Below are positions 1 through 11,233 of a stretch of 64,000 nucleotides of DNA, piece by piece. The notes below the pieces were generated by a model. That model worked only from the letters and a program-made list of their open reading frames with translations. It was not told the DNA's origin and did not search any database. Position numbers and translations under genes: made by a program. The first letter of the stretch is position 1; the number at the start of each line of letters is the position of its first letter. Source of the DNA: a candidate division CSSED10-310 bacterium (lineage in GTDB: Bacteria; CSSED10-310; JAFGJC01); contig JAFGLW010000016.1 of the NCBI GenBank assembly GCA_016927905.1, positions 92,379 through 156,378 on the forward strand. Direction: 5' to 3'.

Positions 1-1545
1 CTTCAGAACAGGTTCTGGAATTCCCAGTCTGGCGGCGATGGAAAGCGCATTGGACTGCCCGATTTGATTCATTATTATCCGGTAGGTGGGACGAAGGGTT
101 CGACCATCGAATTCAACAGCGGCATTGGCAATACCCGATGTCGTATATGCGAAAGCCTTGATCGTATTGTGATGCGTCGTCGCCAGCACCGTGACATCCC
201 GCTTCAGAAGCTCGGCGAGGATTGCAATACCCAGCGCGGATCCCTCCGTCGGATCGGTTCCGGCGCCTAATTCGTCAAGCAGAACCAGAGAATGCTTGTC
301 CGCCTGATCCAGAATTGGAACAATCTGCTTCAGATGTGCCGAAAAAGTAGATAATGACTGCTCCAGAGACTGCTCATCGCCGATGTCGGCAAAAATATCC
401 GCGAATACGCCCACAGTGGAATCCGGGGAGCAGGTCGGATAGAGCCCGGACTGGATCATGAGTTGAGTCAATCCGGCGGATTTCAACGCAACCGTTTTAC
501 CGCCGGTATTGGGTCCGGTGATAACCAGGATGCGATTGCCGTCACCGATCTCGATGTCGATCGGCACTACGGGTGAATCATCACCGAGTCTGGTTTCACT
601 GTGCTGCTTGTGCAAAACCAAAAGCGGATTTCGGCAGGAAACCAGTTTCATAATCGGATCCCGGCTGATCTGCACCTGATTCGCACCGGTTTCCTGTGCA
701 AATCGTGCTTTCGCCACTATCAAATCGAACTCGATCAATGTTCGATAGTTGTATTCGAGCCGGTCAGCCCTGTTCCCGATCTGCTTTGTGATTTCTTTCA
801 AGACCCTCTGGATCTCACGCCGCTCGGCGATATGCAGTTCGGAGACGGAATTGTTCATCTTGATGATCGCCTGGGGTTCGACGAAGGTTGTAACCCCCGA
901 AGCGGAACGATCGTGAACGATTCCCGGCACCAAACGGCTCTGTTCGGCTTTCACCGGCAGCACATACCGTTCGTTTCGCAATGTGACAATGGGTTCCTGC
1001 AGGATATTCCGTTGGTACAGCTCCATTGCGAGTGTTTGCATTCTCGATCGGATGGAATCCAGTGTTTTGCGGATCTTCCGTCTTATGACTGAGAGTTCGG
1101 AAGATGCCTGATCCAGGATATCACCCGCTTCATTGACCGTATTGTCGATCATCCTGCCAAGATCCTCACAGGAACTCATGACCTCGATCATGGCCCTGAT
1201 TCTCGGCGCTCCATCGAATGTCATAACAGTTTTCCTGACGGCACCGGAATGTTTGATGAGTATCCCTATTTCGGCTATTTTCAATGGCGGGAGCATCCAT
1301 CCCTGAATTCGCGAGTTTGCGATACTCTCGGATAAATCCTCCGGGATGATCGATACGTTCAGATCCTTTTCCCGCATGAGCCGGATACATTCAGTAACTT
1401 CCTCCAGCCTTTCGACCACATCTGTGTACCGGTTTGAAGGCCGGAGTTCGCGGATTTTCCTTTTAGTCGGTTCCGAATCGGTAAACTGACTGAAATACTT
1501 CAGCAGGACAGGGAATTCCAGCACTTTTAATGCATGCTCGTTCAA
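1..1545 (-). CDS. mutS2: Endonuclease MutS2 (partial, runs off left edge)
   Basis: Reverse-strand translation from a TTG start at 1545 gives LNEHALKVLEFPVLLKYFSQFTDSEPTKRKIRELRPS..., then ILVITGPNTGGKTVALKSAGLTQLMIQSG (Walker A) and LVLLDELGAGTDPTEGSALGIAILAELL...VLATTHH, typical of the MutS2 ATPase. Missing from the ORF track because the stop is outside the window. The start overlaps the murA stop (TTGA). Confidence 0.92.
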   Translation of the reverse strand, partial: MNEHALKVLEFPVLLKYFSQFTDSEPTKRKIRELRPSNRYTDVVERLEEVTECIRLMREKDLNVSIIPEDLSESIANSRIQGWMLPPLKIAEIGILIKHSGAVRKTVMTFDGAPRIRAMIEVMSSCEDLGRMIDNTVNEAGDILDQASSELSVIRRKIRKTLDSIRSRMQTLAMELYQRNILQEPIVTLRNERYVLPVKAEQSRLVPGIVHDRSASGVTTFVEPQAIIKMNNSVSELHIAERREIQRVLKEITKQIGNRADRLEYNYRTLIEFDLIVAKARFAQETGANQVQISRDPIMKLVSCRNPLLVLHKQHSETRLGDDSPVVPIDIEIGDGNRILVITGPNTGGKTVALKSAGLTQLMIQSGLYPTCSPDSTVGVFADIFADIGDEQSLEQSLSTFSAHLKQIVPILDQADKHSLVLLDELGAGTDPTEGSALGIAILAELLKRDVTVLATTHHNTIKAFAYTTSGIANAAVEFDGRTLRPTYRIIMNQIGQSNALSIAARLGIPEPVLK

Positions 1546-2804
1546 GGTTTTCTCCCGGGAATTCTTTGTATATCCGCACCCATTGATTGCATTTTTCCCA
1601 CCAGATTTTCATAACCCCGGTCAAGATGGTAAACACGCAATACCCGGGTTCTCCCCTGCGCCGCCAGACCGGCGAGCACCAGAGATGCGCTGGCCCGTAA
1701 ATCGGTCGCCATGACTTCGGATCCCAGTAGATTATCGACACCCCTGACAATGGCCGCCCGTCCCCGAATGGTGATATCGGCACCCATCCGTATAAGTTCC
1801 GCAACATGCATGAATCGGTTTTCGAAAATTGTTTCAGTAATGACACTCTCCCCGTCGGCGAGACACATCAAGGCCATGAATTGAGCCTGCAGATCGGTCG
1901 GATAACCTGGATATACCGCTGTCTGGATGTCGACAGCCTTCGGTCCAGGAACGCCCTGAACCAGAATTCGATCCTTCTCGACGGCAATGGAGACACCGGC
2001 TTGGTCCAGCTTGGACAGCAGCGACGTCAGGTGGCCGGGTATCACGTTGCAGATCTGGATGCATCCGGCGGTGATGGCGGCAGCCGCAGCAAAAGTTCCC
2101 GCCTCAATACGGTCCGGAATGATCCGGTGTTCGCAGGCATTCAGCGATTTCACAGGATGCACGACAATCCGATCGGTTCCCGCGCCCTCAATCTCCGCAC
2201 CCATGGAATTCAACATATCGGCCAGATTGACAATCTCCGGCTCCATGGCTGCATTGTGAATCTCCGTGACATCATCAGCCTTGACAGCCGCCATCATGAT
2301 GTTCTCCGTCCCGGTAACCGTTGGAAAATCCAGAACCAGAATACCCCCGGTCAATTTATCGGCACGGATGTCGATCATGCCGTGCCGGAGTTCCACTTCG
2401 GCACCCATTTTCGAAAAAGCCTTGAGATGAATATCGATCGGCCTGTTGCCGATGGCACATCCGCCCGGCAGGGAAACCCGCGCTTTCCCAAGACGGGATA
2501 ACAAGGGTCCGAGAAGCAATACGGAAGCCCGCATTGTTCTGACAAGATTATACGGGGCTTCAAATGATGTAATATCTGAAGCGTTCACCCGGAAGGTGTC
2601 GGTTACCCGGTCAATCTCCGCTCCCAGCTGAGTCAGCAATTCGGACATCACCCGCACGTCTTTGACGTCAGGGATATTTGTCAAAGCGGTGACACCGGGA
2701 GCCATGATGGCTGCTGCAAGTGCCGGCAGCGCTGCGTTCTTGGCACCCGAAATGAGAATCCTGCCGTTCAGTATTTCGCCACCGTTAATCACGATCTCAT
2801 CCAT
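1542..2804 (-). CDS. murA: UDP-N-acetylglucosamine 1-carboxyvinyltransferase
   Basis: MDEIVINGGEILNGRILISGAKNAALPALAAAIMAPG; GGCAIGNRPIDIHL; YPGYPTDLQAQFMAL; full-length 420 aa. Confidence 0.97.
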   Translation of the reverse strand: MDEIVINGGEILNGRILISGAKNAALPALAAAIMAPGVTALTNIPDVKDVRVMSELLTQLGAEIDRVTDTFRVNASDITSFEAPYNLVRTMRASVLLLGPLLSRLGKARVSLPGGCAIGNRPIDIHLKAFSKMGAEVELRHGMIDIRADKLTGGILVLDFPTVTGTENIMMAAVKADDVTEIHNAAMEPEIVNLADMLNSMGAEIEGAGTDRIVVHPVKSLNACEHRIIPDRIEAGTFAAAAAITAGCIQICNVIPGHLTSLLSKLDQAGVSIAVEKDRILVQGVPGPKAVDIQTAVYPGYPTDLQAQFMALMCLADGESVITETIFENRFMHVAELIRMGADITIRGRAAIVRGVDNLLGSEVMATDLRASASLVLAGLAAQGRTRVLRVYHLDRGYENLVGKMQSMGADIQRIPGRKP

Positions 2805-2821
2805 CGTTTTAACCTTTCAGG

Positions 2822-3691
2822 TCAGGGCTTGCACCCGACTACGATCCGGTCTGTATGAAAATCATCCTGGACCACCCGCTCGCGGACAAGACCCGATTCT
2901 TTGAAGATCCCCATCACGTCGTCCGCCTGACCGTTGCCGATTTCAACAGCGATCATACCGCCTTCATTCAGGTATTTCATCGCGCCTTCCGCCAGAACGG
3001 GATAATATTTCAACCCGTCTGCACCGCCGTCGAGAGCAATGTTGGGTTCATATCTCCCGATCTCCGGTTCAACATTATATAGAAGATCCCTGCTGGGAAT
3101 GTAAGGCGGATTGGAACAAATGACATCGAATCGGACCGGATCCCGAAGCGTATCCATTGGCTGAAACCAATCTCCATGTTCCAGATGGGTCCGGTGAAGA
3201 ATTCCCAGGCTTCTGAAATTGCTCCTCGCCACGGCAAGCGCGTCCCTGGAGATGTCGCTGCACCAGAAAACCGCCTCGGCAAGTTCTCCGGCAAGCGCCA
3301 TCGTGATACAGCCCGAACCTGTACCCATGTCACATACCGCAATATTCCGGGATTCTCCGGCATGTGCTTCCAGGACGACTCTGACCAGCGATTCTGTTTC
3401 CGGTCGGGGAATCATCACGGCCCGGGTGACCCGCACCGGCAGAGACCAGAATTCCCGAGTGCCGGTCAGATAGGCCACCGGTATCCTGCCAGCCCGTTTC
3501 CGTATCAATTCTCTGAATCGGGAACGTTCCGGTTCCGTGACCGGCCGGTCGGCGTCGAGGTACAACTGGAGACGTTCCAATTTCAGGGAATGGGCCAGGA
3601 GTATTTCGGCATCAAGTCGGGGCGAGGAGATTTTCAGGGATGCGAAGTATTGCGTTGTCCAGGCCAGAAGTTCGCGGATTGTCCACGTCAC
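2822..3691 (-). CDS. prmC: Peptide chain release factor N5-glutamine methyltransferase
   Basis: [64 protein letters not shown]. The ORF track begins at 3745, but a GTG at 3691 overlaps the prfA stop (GTGA) and gives the usual N-terminus. Confidence 0.93.
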   Translation of the reverse strand: MTWTIRELLAWTTQYFASLKISSPRLDAEILLAHSLKLERLQLYLDADRPVTEPERSRFRELIRKRAGRIPVAYLTGTREFWSLPVRVTRAVMIPRPETESLVRVVLEAHAGESRNIAVCDMGTGSGCITMALAGELAEAVFWCSDISRDALAVARSNFRSLGILHRTHLEHGDWFQPMDTLRDPVRFDVICSNPPYIPSRDLLYNVEPEIGRYEPNIALDGGADGLKYYPVLAEGAMKYLNEGGMIAVEIGNGQADDVMGIFKESGLVRERVVQDDFHTDRIVVGCKP

Positions 3692-4800
3692 GGGACATGA
3701 TTGGATGAGTTTTTTGATTTCATCGAGATTTTTGCTGCAGCACAATGGGTTTGGAGCGCACTGATAAACTCATCCAGATTCCCTTCCAGAATCTGGTTTA
3801 ATTTGTGAAGGGTCAGGTTGATCCGATGATCACTCACGCGGTTCTGGGGATAATTATACGTCCTGATTTTAGCACTTCGATCTCCCGTTGATACCATCTG
3901 ACGCCGTTCCATGGCGATCTTTTCCTGCTGTTTCTGCAAAGCCCGGTCAAGCAATCTGGATTTCAGGATCTTCAGGGCCTTTGATTTGTTTTTATGCTGG
4001 CTCTTTTCATCCTGGCAGGTCACGACAAGACCGGTTTCCAGGTGGGTGATCCGAACCGCGGAATCGGTCGTGTTGACACTCTGTCCTCCGGGCCCGCTCG
4101 AACGGTAAACATCGATCCGGATATCGGCTGGATCGATTTCGATCTCGACATCCTCCGCTTCCGGCAGAACGGCGACCGTAACCGCTGAAGTGTGAATCCG
4201 TCCCCCGGCCTCTGTCACGGGAATGCGCTGAACCCGGTGAACGCCGCTCTCGTACCGCAGTTTACCGTATACCTGCCGCCCGGAAATCAATGCGATGACT
4301 TCTTTCAATCCATCCAGCTCACCCAGCGACCGGCTCAGAATTTCAACTTTCCAACCCTGGGTCTCCGCATATCGTGAATACATCCTGAATAAATCCGCTG
4401 CAAACAGACCGGCTTCAGCGCCACCTGTTCCCGCACGGATTTCCAGAATTGCATTTTTGGCATCGAACGGATCGGGAGGATCAAGGACCTGTTTGATACC
4501 GGCCTTCAAATCCGCAATCTCACGCTTTAGCTCCTCAATTTCGTTCTCAGCCATACGCTGAAGATCCGGATCTGATTCCGTTCCCGCCAGTTCCCGAGCG
4601 CCTGCCAGTTCATTCAGTTTTTTCTTCAATTGGTTGTAAAGCTCGACCACACCGCTCAGTTCCGAATATTCCCGGTTCAATGTAATGTACTTGTTTTTAT
4701 TCTTGAGAACAACCGGGTCGGCGAGTTGTTCGGCAAGTTCTTGATGCCGTCTGGACAATTCCTGCAATTTGTCCAACAATGCAATGCTCTTGTTGTTCAT
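3688..4800 (-). CDS. prfA: Peptide chain release factor 1
   Basis: [42 protein letters not shown] (GGQ motif); start at [15 protein letters not shown] inside the longer ORF. Confidence 0.96.
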   Translation of the reverse strand: MNNKSIALLDKLQELSRRHQELAEQLADPVVLKNKNKYITLNREYSELSGVVELYNQLKKKLNELAGARELAGTESDPDLQRMAENEIEELKREIADLKAGIKQVLDPPDPFDAKNAILEIRAGTGGAEAGLFAADLFRMYSRYAETQGWKVEILSRSLGELDGLKEVIALISGRQVYGKLRYESGVHRVQRIPVTEAGGRIHTSAVTVAVLPEAEDVEIEIDPADIRIDVYRSSGPGGQSVNTTDSAVRITHLETGLVVTCQDEKSQHKNKSKALKILKSRLLDRALQKQQEKIAMERRQMVSTGDRSAKIRTYNYPQNRVSDHRINLTLHKLNQILEGNLDEFISALQTHCAAAKISMKSKNSSNHVP

Positions 4801-4802
4801 AA

Positions 4803-5777
4803 TCAGATGATGATATCGGCTGCGGAATCCTGAGTTTTGGTGAGTGCGGTCTCTAGTGCCTTCAGGCCGACTTCCAGCTGACTCTCGTCCGGTTCTCTCG
4901 TCGTTATCCGCTGCAACCATATTCCGGGCAATATAACAAGCCGGAAGAACCGGTTCCCGGATTCACCCGCTTTCCGGATCAATTCAAATGACACACCGGC
5001 AATCACCGGAAGCAAAACAATCCGTGAAGCGACCTTGATCCAGACGGGCATGCCGGATGGCACCAATGAAAACACGAACACCGCCACTACCATGACCACC
5101 AGAAGAAACGCGGTGCCGCAGCGGGGATGCAGGGTCGAAAATCCACGCGCGTTTTCGACGGTCAACGGCAGTCCGGCTTCATAAGTAAAAATTGATTTGT
5201 GCTCCGCTCCATGATACTGAAACAAGCGCCTGATATCGGGCAGAAGTGTTATCCCGGCAATATATAAAAGGAAAATAAACACACGAATAATCCCATCGAT
5301 AATGTTGTAGAAAACGGTATTCTCGGCGATCAAAGAAAAGCTGCCAGCCAGAATCTCCGTCAGAAACAGAGGGAGCATGAAGAAAAACCCGATACCCAGT
5401 ATCAGGGTTAATCCCAGTATTCCCGCCACCGACCAGCCCGACAATCCACCCCGCTCCTCCAGTCTTGACTCCCCCTCGCCCGATCCATTCGGCCGGGTGG
5501 CATCGGAATCGATATCTGCAACGGCGACTGCCGATGAATAGTTCAGGGCTTTGAATCCAAGCACGAGGGACTGAACCAGCGCCAGCACACCGCGAAGAAA
5601 GGGTTTGCGCATCCATAACCATCGGCGCGGAACATTAATCCTGTCGGTATGCACCGCGATGGAACCGTCCTGGCGCCGCACTGCAACCGTCATGATACCG
5701 GGCGCTCTCATCATGATACCTTCGAGAACAGCCTGTCCTCCAACGGAAACCTTCCCCATGGTATGAGCTATTCGCAA
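4803..5777 (-). CDS. DUF1385 (YqhQ-like) membrane protein
   Basis: [22 protein letters not shown]-terminus; [39 protein letters not shown]; several TM stretches. Start may be the internal ATG at 5759. Confidence 0.9.
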   Translation of the reverse strand: MRIAHTMGKVSVGGQAVLEGIMMRAPGIMTVAVRRQDGSIAVHTDRINVPRRWLWMRKPFLRGVLALVQSLVLGFKALNYSSAVAVADIDSDATRPNGSGEGESRLEERGGLSGWSVAGILGLTLILGIGFFFMLPLFLTEILAGSFSLIAENTVFYNIIDGIIRVFIFLLYIAGITLLPDIRRLFQYHGAEHKSIFTYEAGLPLTVENARGFSTLHPRCGTAFLLVVMVVAVFVFSLVPSGMPVWIKVASRIVLLPVIAGVSFELIRKAGESGNRFFRLVILPGIWLQRITTREPDESQLEVGLKALETALTKTQDSAADIII

Positions 5778-5782
5778 CAGGT

Positions 5783-6007
5783 CTATTCAGCCGGTTTGTT
5801 TTTTTCTGTGTCCAGCCCGTAACGTTTCCTGAATTTTTCCACGCGTCCCGTGGTGTCCACCACGCGCTGTTTGCCGGTAAAAAATGGATGACAAACCGAA
5901 CAAACCTCAATCTTCATCTCCGGCTTCGTGGATCGGGTTTCGATCACATTCCCGCAGGCACAGGTGATCTTCGATGGGCCGTATTTGGGATGAATATCTT
6001 TTTTCAC
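5783..6007 (-). CDS. rpmE: 50S ribosomal protein L31 (Cys-containing form)
   Basis: GTG start at 6007 preceded by GGAGG on the reverse strand gives [64 protein letters not shown] (74 aa). Confidence 0.95.
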   Translation of the reverse strand: MKKDIHPKYGPSKITCACGNVIETRSTKPEMKIEVCSVCHPFFTGKQRVVDTTGRVEKFRKRYGLDTEKNKPAE

Positions 6008-6088
6008 TTCAACACCCTCCAATATCTCCAGATGAGGAAAATCTGGATGTGGAGTATAAACATCTTGCTGTTCAGAGTGCAACTGTTT

Positions 6089-7342
6089 TTAGGAATTCAT
6101 AATCGCGAGGAATTCCTCGTTTGTCTTGGTCTGACCCAGTTTTTCGAGAAGAAACTCCATGCTTTCCACCACACCCATGGGATTGAGCAGTTTCCTGAGT
6201 ATCCAGATACGTTTCAAAATATCGCTGTCGAGCAGCAGTTCTTCTTTTCGCGTTCCCGATCGCTTGATATCGATTGCAGGGAATACCCGCCGGTCGACCA
6301 GGCGCCGGTCCAGATGTATTTCCAGATTGCCCGTTCCTTTGAATTCCTCGAAGATGACATCATCCATCCGGCTTCCCGTATCGATCAGGGCGGTCGCGAT
6401 GATGGTCAGACTGCCGCCCTCCTCGGTATTCCGTGCCGCTCCGAAAAACCGCTTGGGACGGTGCAGAGCATTTGAATCCACGCCACCGGAAAGAATTTTT
6501 CCCGAGGGAGGAACGACCGCATTATAAGCACGGGCAAGGCGGGTGATCGAATCCAGCAGGATCACCACGTTCCGCTTATGTTCCACCAGGCGTTTCGCTT
6601 TTTCGATAACCATTTCCGCAACCTGTACGTGCCGCTGGGCCGGTTCGTCGAATGTTGAACTGATAATCTCACCCTTGACATTCCGTTCCATGTCCGTGAC
6701 CTCTTCCGGTCTTTCATCGATGAGCAGAACAATCAGATATACATTCGGATGATTCGTGGTGACGGAATGCGCAATCGACTGGAGCAGCATTGTTTTACCG
6801 GTTCTGGGCGGCGATACGATCAAACCTCTCTGACCCATGCCGACCGGCGTCAGAAGAGCCATGACCCGGGTGGAGATGTCCTCCGGACCCCGTTCGAGCT
6901 TGAACGCCTTCAAGGGATACAGCGGCGTCAAATTGTCAAAAAATGACTTGTTCCTCGAAACCTCCGGGCTCTCAAAATTTATGGCTTCAACCTTGAGCAA
7001 TGCGAAATACCGCTCATTCTCCTTCGGCGGACGTATCTGACCGGAAACGGTATCCCCCGTCCTCAGTTCAAATCTTCTGATTTGTGAAGGGGAGATGTAG
7101 ACATCATCCGGACCGGGAAGATAATTGTAGTCGGGTGACCTCAAGAATCCGAATCCATCCGGCAAGGTTTCCAAAACACCCTCGGCAAAAATCAGGCCGT
7201 CTTTTTCAGCCTGTGCCTGTAAAATTCTGAAAATCATTTCCTGTTTCCGCAGCGCCGACGGCAAGGTCAATCCGAAGTCCGATGCCAGTTGATATAATTC
7301 ACCGATCGATTTTTCCTTTAACTCCGTAATGTTCATGATCAT
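6089..7342 (-). CDS. rho: Transcription termination factor Rho
   Basis: [82 protein letters not shown]. Confidence 0.97.
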   Translation of the reverse strand: MIMNITELKEKSIGELYQLASDFGLTLPSALRKQEMIFRILQAQAEKDGLIFAEGVLETLPDGFGFLRSPDYNYLPGPDDVYISPSQIRRFELRTGDTVSGQIRPPKENERYFALLKVEAINFESPEVSRNKSFFDNLTPLYPLKAFKLERGPEDISTRVMALLTPVGMGQRGLIVSPPRTGKTMLLQSIAHSVTTNHPNVYLIVLLIDERPEEVTDMERNVKGEIISSTFDEPAQRHVQVAEMVIEKAKRLVEHKRNVVILLDSITRLARAYNAVVPPSGKILSGGVDSNALHRPKRFFGAARNTEEGGSLTIIATALIDTGSRMDDVIFEEFKGTGNLEIHLDRRLVDRRVFPAIDIKRSGTRKEELLLDSDILKRIWILRKLLNPMGVVESMEFLLEKLGQTKTNEEFLAIMNS

Positions 7343-7549
7343 GTTTCACTCCTTTTGATTAATCCGGATGCCGGATATTTGGCTGTGACCTGTCTCCCGT
7401 TCTTGTTTCGCTTTAATTGAATCGATTCTGATCAGGATGGCTGGGTTGATATATGGCAGAGATTCACTCTAATCGGCACAAACGGCACAGCATCACCTTA
7501 CCGATAGGATAATAGCAACTTACCAGGACCAGATCTTATTGTCAACCTG

Positions 7550-9355
7550 TCAGGTTGTTTCCTTTTTCCCCGAATTCTCAATCAGTGATTTCAGCCCCAG
7601 CATCTTCATTTGCTCGGAAGTCGCGGGAGATGGTGCATTGGTCAAAAGACAGGCGGCCTGAAGGGTCTTTGGAAACGCGATGACATCTCTGAGATTGTCG
7701 GTACCGGCCAGCATCATGATCAGCCTGTCCATCCCGAATGCAATCCCGCAGTGAGGCGGCGTTCCATATCTGAGCGCTTCCAGAAAAAATCCGAATCGGT
7801 TTTCAGCTTCCTGCTTGGTTAAACCCAGGGCTTTGAATATCCGGCACTGCAGATCCTCCCTGAATATCCGAACGCTTCCACCTCCGAGTTCCACTCCATT
7901 CAAAACCAAATCGTAAGCCTGTGCTCTGCACAATGCCGGGTTTGAATCCAGAAGATTTTCATCCTGGGCGAGCGGAGCGGTAAACGGGTGATGCATCGCC
8001 TGGTATCTACTCTCTTGGGGAACATATTCAAAAAGAGGAAAATCGATCACCCACAGAAATTTCAGGGAATCTCCCGTCATATTTCCCCGACGTGCAATTT
8101 CGAGTCTCAGATCACCCAGCGCCCAGGCTGTTTCCTCGAAACCGCCCGCAGCCAAACAAATCAAATCACCAGGCCGGGCATCAAACCGCTGCACAAGCTG
8201 CAGGCGTCGTTCCGGTTCAAGATGCTTGCCGAGCGGTGATCCCGTCAGTTCGCCGCCATCCCCCGTCTTAAACGTGATCAATCCCCCCGGTCCCCGGGAC
8301 CTCACAATCCGCTCCAGATCCCCAATCTGTTTCCGGGAAAGTCCAGCTCCGCCCGGATAGACCACCCCGCGAACACCTCCGCCGTTCCGGATCGCGTCCT
8401 CGGTCAGCTGGTATCCGGAACCGGCGAGAACATCCGTTGCATCGCGTAGCTTCAGATCGAACCGAATGTCCGGTTTGTCGGAACCATAATCCACCAGGGC
8501 ATCGGAATAGGTCATCCGGGGGAATGGTGTCTGTATTTCGATACCCAACACCTCGCGGTACACCACGGCCATCAATTCCTCGTGAATCCGGAACAGTGTA
8601 TCCCGGGTGACGAACGACATCTCTACGTCAATCTGGCTGAATTCCGGCTGACGGTCCGCCCGGGAATCCTCATCCCGGAAACACTTGACGATCTGGAAAT
8701 ACCGGTCAACCCCGCCGATCATCAAAATCTGTTTGAGAATTTGAGGTGATTGCGGAAGGGCATAGCATCTGCCGGGATACAGACGGCTCGGAACAAGAAA
8801 ATCCCGGGCACCCTCGGGTGTGGACCGGATGAGGTGGGGTGTCGTCACTTCGATGAACCCATTATCCGAATAGAATTTCCGAACCACCTGGTAAGTCTGG
8901 TGGCGTACGGACAGAATACGGAACATCTCCGAACGCCTTAGATCCAGATAACGATACTTCAGTCGAAGTTCCTCATTCACTTCCTGATCGCCGATCAGAT
9001 GAAACGGTGGCACCCTGGAAGTGCTATGCAGTTTGACCCGGGATGCGATCAGTTCAATCCTGCCCGTCTTCATGGACTGATTGACAGCCTCATCGGGACG
9101 CATCGATATCGTACCTTCGACAGTCAAAACACTTTCACGTTTCATTTCCTGAGCCAACACAACCAGATCCGGATTCCGGACCGGGTCGAAAACAACCTGA
9201 AGAATGCCGGATCGGTCGTACAGATCGATAAACACCAGATTCCCCAGATCCCGCCGTTTCCGTACCCATCCGGCAACCCGGATTGTTGTGCCCGGTTCCA
9301 GATGGGTGATTTCGGTGCAATAGTGCGTTCTTTCGAGCAAATCCGCGTGATTCAT
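7550..9355 (-). CDS. aspS: Aspartyl-tRNA synthetase
   Basis: RTHYCTEIT...GWVRKRRDLGNLVFIDLYDRSGILQVVFDP; FRDEDSRADRQPEFSQIDVEMSFV; GIAFGMDRLIMMLAG. Start at MNHADLLERTHYC. Confidence 0.97.
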   Translation of the reverse strand: MNHADLLERTHYCTEITHLEPGTTIRVAGWVRKRRDLGNLVFIDLYDRSGILQVVFDPVRNPDLVVLAQEMKRESVLTVEGTISMRPDEAVNQSMKTGRIELIASRVKLHSTSRVPPFHLIGDQEVNEELRLKYRYLDLRRSEMFRILSVRHQTYQVVRKFYSDNGFIEVTTPHLIRSTPEGARDFLVPSRLYPGRCYALPQSPQILKQILMIGGVDRYFQIVKCFRDEDSRADRQPEFSQIDVEMSFVTRDTLFRIHEELMAVVYREVLGIEIQTPFPRMTYSDALVDYGSDKPDIRFDLKLRDATDVLAGSGYQLTEDAIRNGGGVRGVVYPGGAGLSRKQIGDLERIVRSRGPGGLITFKTGDGGELTGSPLGKHLEPERRLQLVQRFDARPGDLICLAAGGFEETAWALGDLRLEIARRGNMTGDSLKFLWVIDFPLFEYVPQESRYQAMHHPFTAPLAQDENLLDSNPALCRAQAYDLVLNGVELGGGSVRIFREDLQCRIFKALGLTKQEAENRFGFFLEALRYGTPPHCGIAFGMDRLIMMLAGTDNLRDVIAFPKTLQAACLLTNAPSPATSEQMKMLGLKSLIENSGKKETT

Positions 9356-9384
9356 ATCGGCGTGGTCCTTTCGCGAGGTTGATC

Positions 9385-10017
9385 TCACGGGAAGGAGAGG
9401 AATTTATGCAGCTGGAGCTGCAGTCTGGCAGGCATTTTATCAGATAAAATCCAGGAGGCAAGATCGGAGGGTGAACAGCAGCGCCATGCCGGTGACATCA
9501 ACACTGAACCCGGGAAACATGCCAACCGGGAACGGATGACCTCGCATGCGTACCGATAATCTTCCCGATTGGAAATAACGAATTTGATTTCATCCCAGGC
9601 GTTCAGAATCGGGATGTTTTCCCACAGGGTTCGATCGGTCATGCCGCTCGAAGGGCATTTGATATCCATCACCCGGACAACCGACGCCGGAATCATGGAA
9701 ATATCGATGCTTCCGTTGGTTTCCAATGTGACGACATGACCGGTTTCGAGCAGAATCCTCAGCAGCTCTCGGGTGCCCGCCTGCAGCAACGGTTCACCTC
9801 CGGTGACGCACACATGCCTCAGTCCTTCTTCGTTCACTCTCTCGATTATCCGATGAATACCGATATCCGTTCCGCTGTCCGGTTCCCAGGCTTCCGGCGT
9901 ATCGCACCAGCGGCACCGTAGATTGCATCCGCTCAATCGGATAAACGTGAACGGAAGGCCCTGGTAGGTTGATTCTCCCTGGATGGATGAAAAAATGCTC
10001 TGAACCCGCAGTGTCAT
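9385..10017 (-). CDS. queE: 7-carboxy-7-deazaguanine synthase (radical SAM)
   Basis: MTLRVQSIFSSIQGESTYQGLPFTFIRLSGCNLRCRWCDTPEAW with CxxxCxxC; VCVTGGEPLLQ. Start internal to the ORF-track entry. Confidence 0.9.
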   Translation of the reverse strand: MTLRVQSIFSSIQGESTYQGLPFTFIRLSGCNLRCRWCDTPEAWEPDSGTDIGIHRIIERVNEEGLRHVCVTGGEPLLQAGTRELLRILLETGHVVTLETNGSIDISMIPASVVRVMDIKCPSSGMTDRTLWENIPILNAWDEIKFVISNREDYRYACEVIRSRLACFPGSVLMSPAWRCCSPSDLASWILSDKMPARLQLQLHKFLSFP

Positions 10018-10021
10018 ATTT

Positions 10022-11233
10022 TCAGTCGCGCAGTTTCTCCAGCAGATTGAAAAGGTCCAGCACATGAGGCGGGCATCCGGGAATCCAGCAGCCTTTCCGG
10101 CGTTTCGCCCGGTCGTAAAACTGGAATTCGCTGGCACAATTACCGAACAGGATCAAATTCCCTTCCCATTCATCGAGCGTCTGTTCGTTGCACATCGGTC
10201 TTCCGGATACGATAGTGGAGACTGGATATAGTTTTAAATCCGATTCAAAAGCCAGCTTGTCAAGGCTATGGCGGATGGCCGAAAGGCATCCATTGCAAAC
10301 TCCGCATTCGATGCATCGAAATCCCGGAAACTGGCCGGCACTGGACAAAACGGGTCGTTTGAACCGGCGCTTTAAAAGATCCTTTTCAGGACCGATGACA
10401 TTGACGGGATGGTCGACACCGTTCCAGATGCGTTCCCGTGCGATCATGAGATGGGGAATTTCGCTGATGGAAAAACCCATCCACTCAGCGACCGTGCTGT
10501 CGAGGGCGATCATATCCGTGCTGACCGCCAGGCCATTGTAATCCCGGATTGAAACACCATGAAACGGTGCCTGCCCCTCCATGGCCCATAGCCCATCGAT
10601 GATGTTCAAATCAGGTACCCTCACCTGCGCCAGATCCACTATTTTCTCAGCGATATCATTGCGGTGAAACAGCATCCGCTGATCATCGTGAATGATACCC
10701 AAAAGATTCTTGATGGACAGGGATATGCAGGTGAGCATATGGGTTTTCCATTTGGGCAGATTGATGAAAACACCCGCCTCCATTACCGGTTTTGCCACTC
10801 GAATGTTCCGGTACAGCCGGCCTGCGGGATTCGGTATATCCACCCATTCTCCATCGTCGAAAAAAAACGTTTTGAATCCGCGTTTTTTAAGCAGAGCCGT
10901 CAAACCCGAGATCTCGAAAGCCTCCCGGGCCGGGTATTCAAATCCCGGATTCTCTCCAACACCCACTTCGCGCGCGCCGAAATCGCTGCATAACTCCGCT
11001 ATCGCAATCACCACCCGGGGATCGGTGGAACTGGCTGGGATCAACCGGGGATTGGGACGGACCAGGTTGGGTTTCAGAATCACTGTCGATCCCCGGATAT
11101 CTGCGGTCTGATATGAAATCGCTTCCAAGCTCCCGGCAATTTCCTCCTTGATCCTGCTGATATCGGATTCGGGGCAGTTGAGGGGTGAACCTGTCAGGTT
11201 GGAAACCTTATTCAGGTATACGCTGTTCATCAT
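10022..11233 (-). CDS. DUF362 domain-containing protein, Cys-rich C-terminus
   Basis: STVILKPNLVRPNPR...SSTDPRVVIAIAELCSDFGAREVGVGENPG; LPKWKTHMLTCISLSIKNLLGII; Cys-rich FRCIECGVCNGC. Confidence 0.82.
   Translation of the reverse strand: MMNSVYLNKVSNLTGSPLNCPESDISRIKEEIAGSLEAISYQTADIRGSTVILKPNLVRPNPRLIPASSTDPRVVIAIAELCSDFGAREVGVGENPGFEYPAREAFEISGLTALLKKRGFKTFFFDDGEWVDIPNPAGRLYRNIRVAKPVMEAGVFINLPKWKTHMLTCISLSIKNLLGIIHDDQRMLFHRNDIAEKIVDLAQVRVPDLNIIDGLWAMEGQAPFHGVSIRDYNGLAVSTDMIALDSTVAEWMGFSISEIPHLMIARERIWNGVDHPVNVIGPEKDLLKRRFKRPVLSSAGQFPGFRCIECGVCNGCLSAIRHSLDKLAFESDLKLYPVSTIVSGRPMCNEQTLDEWEGNLILFGNCASEFQFYDRAKRRKGCWIPGCPPHVLDLFNLLEKLRD

Noticed and set aside
1806-2501. 231-aa plus-strand ORF opposite murA
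   Set aside because: Shadow of murA; no independent support.
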